The position numbers were made by a program, and so were the translations under genes. Below the pieces are notes generated by a model, which was not told the DNA's origin, made no database searches, and saw only the letters and a list, made by a program, of their open reading frames with translations. DNA of 64,000 nt from Sphingobium indicum BiD32. GTDB taxonomy: Bacteria > Pseudomonadota > Alphaproteobacteria > Sphingomonadales > Sphingomonadaceae. The stretch is from contig NZ_CAVK010000072.1 of NCBI RefSeq assembly GCF_000382885.1, positions 62,001 through 126,000 of the forward strand. Reading direction: 5' to 3'. This document shows positions 59,912-64,000 of this stretch, piece after piece (the stretch's first letter is position 1; every line of letters begins with the position of its first letter).

Positions 59912-62191
59912 ATGCAAAGCTACCAAACGACATTCAGCATCAAGAGGCTGTGGATCATCCTGTCAGCCGGCATGGTCGTCATGTTCGGTATCCTGCTGTT
60001 GCTCGGCCAACAAATCTACCAGCAGGCTCCGCCCATTCCCGAAGCGGTGAAGGCGGCGAGCGGCGAAACCCTGTTCACCCACGCCGACATCGATTCGGGC
60101 CAGAGCATCTGGCAATCGATCGGCGGCATGGAGCAGGGCTCGATCTGGGGCCATGGCAGTTATCTCGCGCCGGACTGGAGCGCCGACTGGCTGCATCGGG
60201 AAGCAACAGCGCTCCTTGCCATGTCGGCTGCGCCGCCACCTGCTGGCCTATCCGCAACGCAGGTCGATGCGATGCGCAAGGCCGCGCTGCGGGAAGAGAT
60301 GCGCGCGAACACCTATGACCCCGCGTCGGGGATCATCATGGTCAGCGACACTCGCGCCCGAGCGATCCGGCAGGTGCAGCAACATTTCGTCCGCTTGTAT
60401 GCCGGCAGCGATCCGGCATCGCTCAAGCTGCGCCGCGACTATGCCTTTCCCGTCTACGGCCGCCTGTCGGTCGCCGAAGCCCGGCAGCTTAGCGCCTTCT
60501 ATTTCTGGACGGCCTGGGGCGCGACCACGAACCGGCCGGGCCAGACCATCACCTATACCAGCAACTGGCCGCATGAGCCGCTGGTGGGCAACAGCCCGAC
60601 CACCGGCACTTTGCTATGGAGCCTCGCGTCGGTTATTCTGCTGCTTGCCGCAGCCGGTGCCTTGGTCGCTTACTACGTCAAGCAATTCGACGTCTGGCGC
60701 AGCGATATCTTGCCGGAAGGCGGCATGGCGCAGTCCGATCTGCTGGGGCAGGCCGTCATCACGCCGTCGATGCGCGCCACGGCAAAATATTTCTGGGTCG
60801 TTTGCGCGCTGTTCATCGCGCAGGTTCTGCTCGGTATCCTCACCGCCCATTATGCGGTGGAGGGGCAAGGGCTCTACGGCCTGCCTTTCGCCGAATATCT
60901 TCCCTACACGATCACCCGCACATGGCACACGCAACTGGCGGTGTTGTGGATCGCCACGGCATGGCTGGCGACAGGATTGTATGTCGCGCCGCTGCTGGCC
61001 GGTCGCGATCCGAAATTCCAGCGGTTCGGCGTCAACTTCCTGTTTGTCAGCCTGCTCATCATCGTCATCGGCTCCTTTGCCGGGCAATGGGCGGCCGTTC
61101 ACCGTTTCTTCGATAACCTGACCGCCAACTTCTGGTTCGGGCATCAGGGCTATGAATATGTCGATCTCGGCCGCTTCTGGCAGATCTATCTCCTGATCGG
61201 TTTGCTCCTGTGGGTTGGACTGGTCGTTCGTGCGCTGAAACCCGTCCTGCAGCAGGAAGGGAGCAAATCTCTCATTTACCTTGTGCTCGTGTCGGCGCTC
61301 GCCATCGGCCTGCTCTACGGCGCGGGGTTGATGTGGGGCCAGCACACGAACATCGCCGTGATGGAATATTGGCGCTGGTGGGTTGTGCACCTGTGGGTCG
61401 AAGGTATTTTCGAGGTATTCGCCACCGCCATCATCTCGCTCCTGTTCGTGCGGATGGGCATCCTGCGAACCGCCACGGCGACCGTCATGGTGCTGTTCGC
61501 CACGATCGTCTTCCTGTTCGGCGGGGTGCTCGGCACCTTCCACCATCTGTATTTCAGTGGAACGCCGACATCGGTGATTGCCATCGGCGCGATGATCTCG
61601 GCGCTGGAAGTGGTCCCACTACTGGTGGTCGGCTTTGAGGCCTATACCCGGTACAAGGTCGAGCATGAGGCCGAGTGGGAGCGGATCTATCACTGGCCGT
61701 TCATGTTCTTCGCGGCCGTCCTGTTCTGGAATCTGGTGGGTGCTGGTCTGTTCGGCTTCCTCATCAATCCCCCGATCGCGCTCTATTACATGCAGGGACT
61801 GAACACGACGGCCAACCACGGCCATGCCGCGCTGTTCGGTGTCTACGGGATGCTGGGGCTAGGGCTGACGCTCTATTGCATGAGGGGTTTGACCGACATC
61901 AGGGTGTGGAACCAGAAATGGATCAGAATCTCCTTCTGGTCGCTCAATATCGGCCTTGCGATGATGACCTTCCTGTCGCTGCTGCCACAGGGCGTTCTGC
62001 AAACCTATGCCAGCGTCGAGCATGGCTATGCTTATGCCCGCTCGGCCGAGTTCATCCATAGCCCGATCATGCAGGCGTTGGTCTGGGCAAGGGTTCCAGG
62101 CGATGTCGTCTTCGCCGTCGGCGTCTTTGCATTCGCATGGTTCATGTTCCGGGCCTTTCTGCCGGGCAAGAACGCGGTTTCGGACCGTTGA
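59912..62191 (+). CDS. norZ: Quinol-dependent nitric oxide reductase (qNor)
   Basis: 759 aa inner-membrane enzyme that reduces NO to N2O with quinol as donor. Single-subunit qNor architecture: N-terminal TM helix, a periplasmic extension (EAVKAASGETLFTHADIDSG to about residue 200), then 12 more helices with heme and FeB ligands in TRTWHTQLAVLWIATAW, VVHLWVEGIFEVFATAI, LGTFHHLYFSGTP and ANHGHAALFGVYGMLGLGL. Purine-rich AGAGGGGG about eight bases upstream of ATG 59912. No norD or norQ. With ytfE it gives the plasmid two NO-detoxification genes. No NsrR- or FNR-type site was found upstream. Confidence 0.93.
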   Translation: MQSYQTTFSIKRLWIILSAGMVVMFGILLLLGQQIYQQAPPIPEAVKAASGETLFTHADIDSGQSIWQSIGGMEQGSIWGHGSYLAPDWSADWLHREATALLAMSAAPPPAGLSATQVDAMRKAALREEMRANTYDPASGIIMVSDTRARAIRQVQQHFVRLYAGSDPASLKLRRDYAFPVYGRLSVAEARQLSAFYFWTAWGATTNRPGQTITYTSNWPHEPLVGNSPTTGTLLWSLASVILLLAAAGALVAYYVKQFDVWRSDILPEGGMAQSDLLGQAVITPSMRATAKYFWVVCALFIAQVLLGILTAHYAVEGQGLYGLPFAEYLPYTITRTWHTQLAVLWIATAWLATGLYVAPLLAGRDPKFQRFGVNFLFVSLLIIVIGSFAGQWAAVHRFFDNLTANFWFGHQGYEYVDLGRFWQIYLLIGLLLWVGLVVRALKPVLQQEGSKSLIYLVLVSALAIGLLYGAGLMWGQHTNIAVMEYWRWWVVHLWVEGIFEVFATAIISLLFVRMGILRTATATVMVLFATIVFLFGGVLGTFHHLYFSGTPTSVIAIGAMISALEVVPLLVVGFEAYTRYKVEHEAEWERIYHWPFMFFAAVLFWNLVGAGLFGFLINPPIALYYMQGLNTTANHGHAALFGVYGMLGLGLTLYCMRGLTDIRVWNQKWIRISFWSLNIGLAMMTFLSLLPQGVLQTYASVEHGYAYARSAEFIHSPIMQALVWARVPGDVVFAVGVFAFAWFMFRAFLPGKNAVSDR

Positions 62192-62344
62192 GAGGGACCG
62201 ATTGGTCGGGCAGACAGGATACGCTTTGGTCCAAGCGATCTTCCGCCCCGTGATCGTGCGATGGGTCTGCCGCGGCGAAACCCAGAGGAGGAAGCCGAGC
62301 CGATCGCTCCGTCAAGGACAGGCATATCCACCGGATGGATACAT

Positions 62345-62370
62345 GCCGGGCTGACGTCGGTCAGCCCGGC
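62345..62370. terminator. Strong 11-bp hairpin downstream of norZ
   Basis: GCCGGGCTGAC (62345-62355) and GTCAGCCCGGC (62360-62370) form a perfect stem with a four-base loop 153 bases after norZ and 97 bases before the GHKL gene. No T-run follows, so it may be an attenuator or a Rho-independent terminator of weak type. Confidence 0.5.
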
Positions 62371-62408
62371 CCAGAACTATCGATCGACGAAATCCTTCGC
62401 GGTCCGGG

Positions 62409-62467
62409 CGAAAAGGAGAGGAGGACAGGGGTAGGTGAGCAGGTCCGCTCTTTCCCGGGAGTTCTTG
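62409..62467 (+). promoter_or_regulatory. Weak relative of the shared leader element
   Basis: Purine box GCGAAAAGGAGAGGAGGACA then GGGG, followed by a small GAGC/GCTC hairpin and GGGAG ribosome site before ATG 62468. The box is less G-rich and the spacing less exact than in copies 1-4, so membership in the set is uncertain. Confidence 0.35.
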
Positions 62468-64000
62468 ATGCCCCTTCCAACCGCCATCCGCAGCCAGGTC
62501 GATCCCGCCGCTATCACCAAGGTTACGCGCCTCTTCAACAACACGCTCGGCGACGTGCTCACGGAACTGATCCAGAACGCCCGGCGGGCGGGCGCGAGCC
62601 TCGTCGATCTCGATGTCACGGATACCGAGACCGCTCGTTGGCTTCTCGTTCGCGACGACGGCGCGGGTATCGCGGACCCTGCCATCGTTCTGGCACTCGG
62701 AAAATCAGGCTGGGATGACGCGGTCGTGCGGCGCGAGGATCCCGCCGGCATGGGCGTGTTCAGCCTGGCCGGTCGCCATGTCGACATTCGCTCCTGCCCA
62801 CGCTCGACAGGCGAAGGCTGGCAGATCGCGCTTGCGTCGGACGACTGGCAATCCGGCGCACCTATTTCGGTTGTCCCATGCGATCATCCGTTCGGAACGA
62901 CCATTCGCGTGCGGCTCGAGGGCGACTGGGCCAACAATCTCGAGGCCGTGGTAAATGGCGCGGCGCGCTATTGCCCGATACCGATCCGGTTCAAGGGTAG
63001 CATACTGCCGCAGCAGGACTGGCTGGCGGGCGCCGCAACGATCGTGGAGGAGAACGGCATCCGGATCGGCCTGTTCAACGACACGGGATCCTCGCGCCAT
63101 ATGCCGCGGATCAACTTCCACGGCCTCACCGTTCCCTGCGCGCTCCCTTCGATCGACGAGAAGGATCGTAACTGGTGGGCGCGCGTGGATATCCTTGACG
63201 CCCCTGAACTCCAGCTCGTCCTTCCCGCGCGCAAGGAGATGGTCGAGAACGATGCGCTCGCCGCGCTTCGCGAAACCGTACGCCGCGCCATCTACCGCCA
63301 TATCGGTTCGCTTGGCAGCCATCGCCTGACCTTCGCTCAGTGGACCGAGGCCGAGGAGCTGGGGATCGTCCTGCCTGAGGCGCAGCCTTTGCTGCGGGGA
63401 TGGACCCCTGCCACCGCGGACATGAACAGCGAGTCTGGCGGACCCGGGCTCGTTTCAGCCGGCGATCTCGTGCTTTTCGAGCACTTCGGCGCGCCGCTCG
63501 AGCAATGCGCGGCGTTCGCGCTCGCCCGCGATGGTCGCCTCGAGGGGCGCCTGGCCGATCCCGACGAAGCGATGGCGGGATATGACTGGTACGATGCGCT
63601 TCCCCGGATCACGGCCTTGCGGTTCGAGATCGAGCGGGGTGGGGACACCCATGTATTCGACTGCACGCAGCTTCCCGGTCTCGAGAGCGGGCTGGTGGAC
63701 CGGCTCAACCTGGTACTCGAACTCAGCAGGCCCCAGCCCGAAATGCTGATCGTCCCCGCACCCGTCGTCATCGAATATGACGACGGCCATTTCTGGAGCT
63801 TTGAGGAGGCGAACATCTTGCTCGCATCGCCCGGCGCCGTCTCGCCCGAGGAGCTGGTGGCCCTGCTCGAAGCCTCCTGCTTTTGCGCCAGCGACGATCG
63901 CGAGGCCGACAGCTGGGAGACCCAGAATAATCGCTTCCTGCTCGATGCCAGGGAAATGGCCACGCGGCTGCTGCTCGGCGACGATGCTGCACTCATTGAG
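62468..64000 (+). CDS. GHKL (Hsp90-like) ATPase, 3' end outside window
   Basis: 511 codons are visible without a stop. Bergerat-fold ATPase motifs: N box DVLTELIQNARRAGASLVDL near residue 30, G1 VRDDGAGIADPAIV near 60, and G2 DPAGMGVFSLAGRHV near 91. After the ATPase domain (about 1-210) the protein continues with a transducer-like region (LVLPARKEMVENDALAAL near 255) and an acidic C-terminal part. Unlike HtpG or MutL in layout; resembles large hypothetical ATP-binding proteins of alphaproteobacterial plasmids. Function unknown; such ATPases also occur in defence systems. Confidence 0.8.
   Translation, partial: MPLPTAIRSQVDPAAITKVTRLFNNTLGDVLTELIQNARRAGASLVDLDVTDTETARWLLVRDDGAGIADPAIVLALGKSGWDDAVVRREDPAGMGVFSLAGRHVDIRSCPRSTGEGWQIALASDDWQSGAPISVVPCDHPFGTTIRVRLEGDWANNLEAVVNGAARYCPIPIRFKGSILPQQDWLAGAATIVEENGIRIGLFNDTGSSRHMPRINFHGLTVPCALPSIDEKDRNWWARVDILDAPELQLVLPARKEMVENDALAALRETVRRAIYRHIGSLGSHRLTFAQWTEAEELGIVLPEAQPLLRGWTPATADMNSESGGPGLVSAGDLVLFEHFGAPLEQCAAFALARDGRLEGRLADPDEAMAGYDWYDALPRITALRFEIERGGDTHVFDCTQLPGLESGLVDRLNLVLELSRPQPEMLIVPAPVVIEYDDGHFWSFEEANILLASPGAVSPEELVALLEASCFCASDDREADSWETQNNRFLLDAREMATRLLLGDDAALIE

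Overview
The window reads as part of a large plasmid or chromid of a high-GC alphaproteobacterium, most likely a sphingomonad (Sphingomonas, Sphingobium or Novosphingobium type). The evidence is a ParA-ParB-RepA (RPA-family) replication and partition operon beside an iteron array, a MucR-family regulator, a DUF1612 (RHE_PE00001-type) protein, and long runs of hypothetical genes of the kind carried by sphingomonad megaplasmids (strawberry-notch methyltransferase-helicase, large ParB-like protein, ArdC, DUF6927, DUF3768, GHKL ATPase). No rRNA, tRNA, CRISPR array or conjugative transfer gene was seen.

Layout. 1-12.2 kb is accessory metabolism and stress: a MOSC protein (cut by the window edge), a 2OG-Fe dioxygenase, a YmdB-type phosphodiesterase, an NO-stress Fe-S repair protein (RIC/YtfE) with a good NsrR-like operator, a six-gene group-2 Mrp cation/proton antiporter operon (fused mrpAB, then C, D, E, F, G), a tandem universal stress protein, a remnant of a heavy-metal P-type ATPase, a META-domain lipoprotein and a GNAT acetyltransferase. 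12.2-21.3 kb is plasmid maintenance: serine recombinase, DUF1612 protein, an origin with five 17-bp iterons at about 22-bp spacing plus five dispersed copies, repA, parB, parA, two copies of a parS-like palindrome, and a CHC2/Toprim primase-like protein.

21.6-37.7 kb holds DNA-transaction genes: an AAA_13/SMC-like ATPase, a YhaN/YhaO (SbcCD-like) pair, the 1403-aa strawberry-notch methyltransferase-helicase, and, convergent to it, a two-gene unit of a phospholipase-D-fold protein and an unknown 498-aa protein that could be a defence module. 38-53.8 kb is a mostly co-directional block: ParB-like protein, ArdC antirestriction protein, DUF6927, small proteins, a secreted nuclease, metY, a TGT/DpdA-like protein, several hypotheticals, a NYN/OST-HTH protein, and a HerA-like ATPase overlapping a protein built of about seven Myb/SANT-like repeats.

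53.8-58 kb is a scar region: a GGDEF fragment, mucR, a subclass B3 metallo-beta-lactamase gene split at codon 8 by a complete IS256-family element with 30-bp inverted repeats and an 8-bp target duplication, and a twice-frameshifted MFS transporter remnant. 58-64 kb has a PP-loop (PAPS-reductase-like) protein, DUF3768, a quinol-dependent nitric oxide reductase (norZ) and a GHKL ATPase that runs off the window.

The most novel-looking signal is a shared leader. At least five genes (29307, 38002, 46567, 51247, 58438) carry a purine box ending in AAGGGGGA or a close variant, then a GC hairpin, with the start codon 46-49 nt after the box; weaker relatives precede 62468, 49050 and 20442. This suggests one RNA-level or DNA-level control signal joining the strawberry-notch helicase, ParB-like protein, HerA ATPase, PP-loop protein and probably the GHKL ATPase into a regulon. 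The functional link between these genes is inference.
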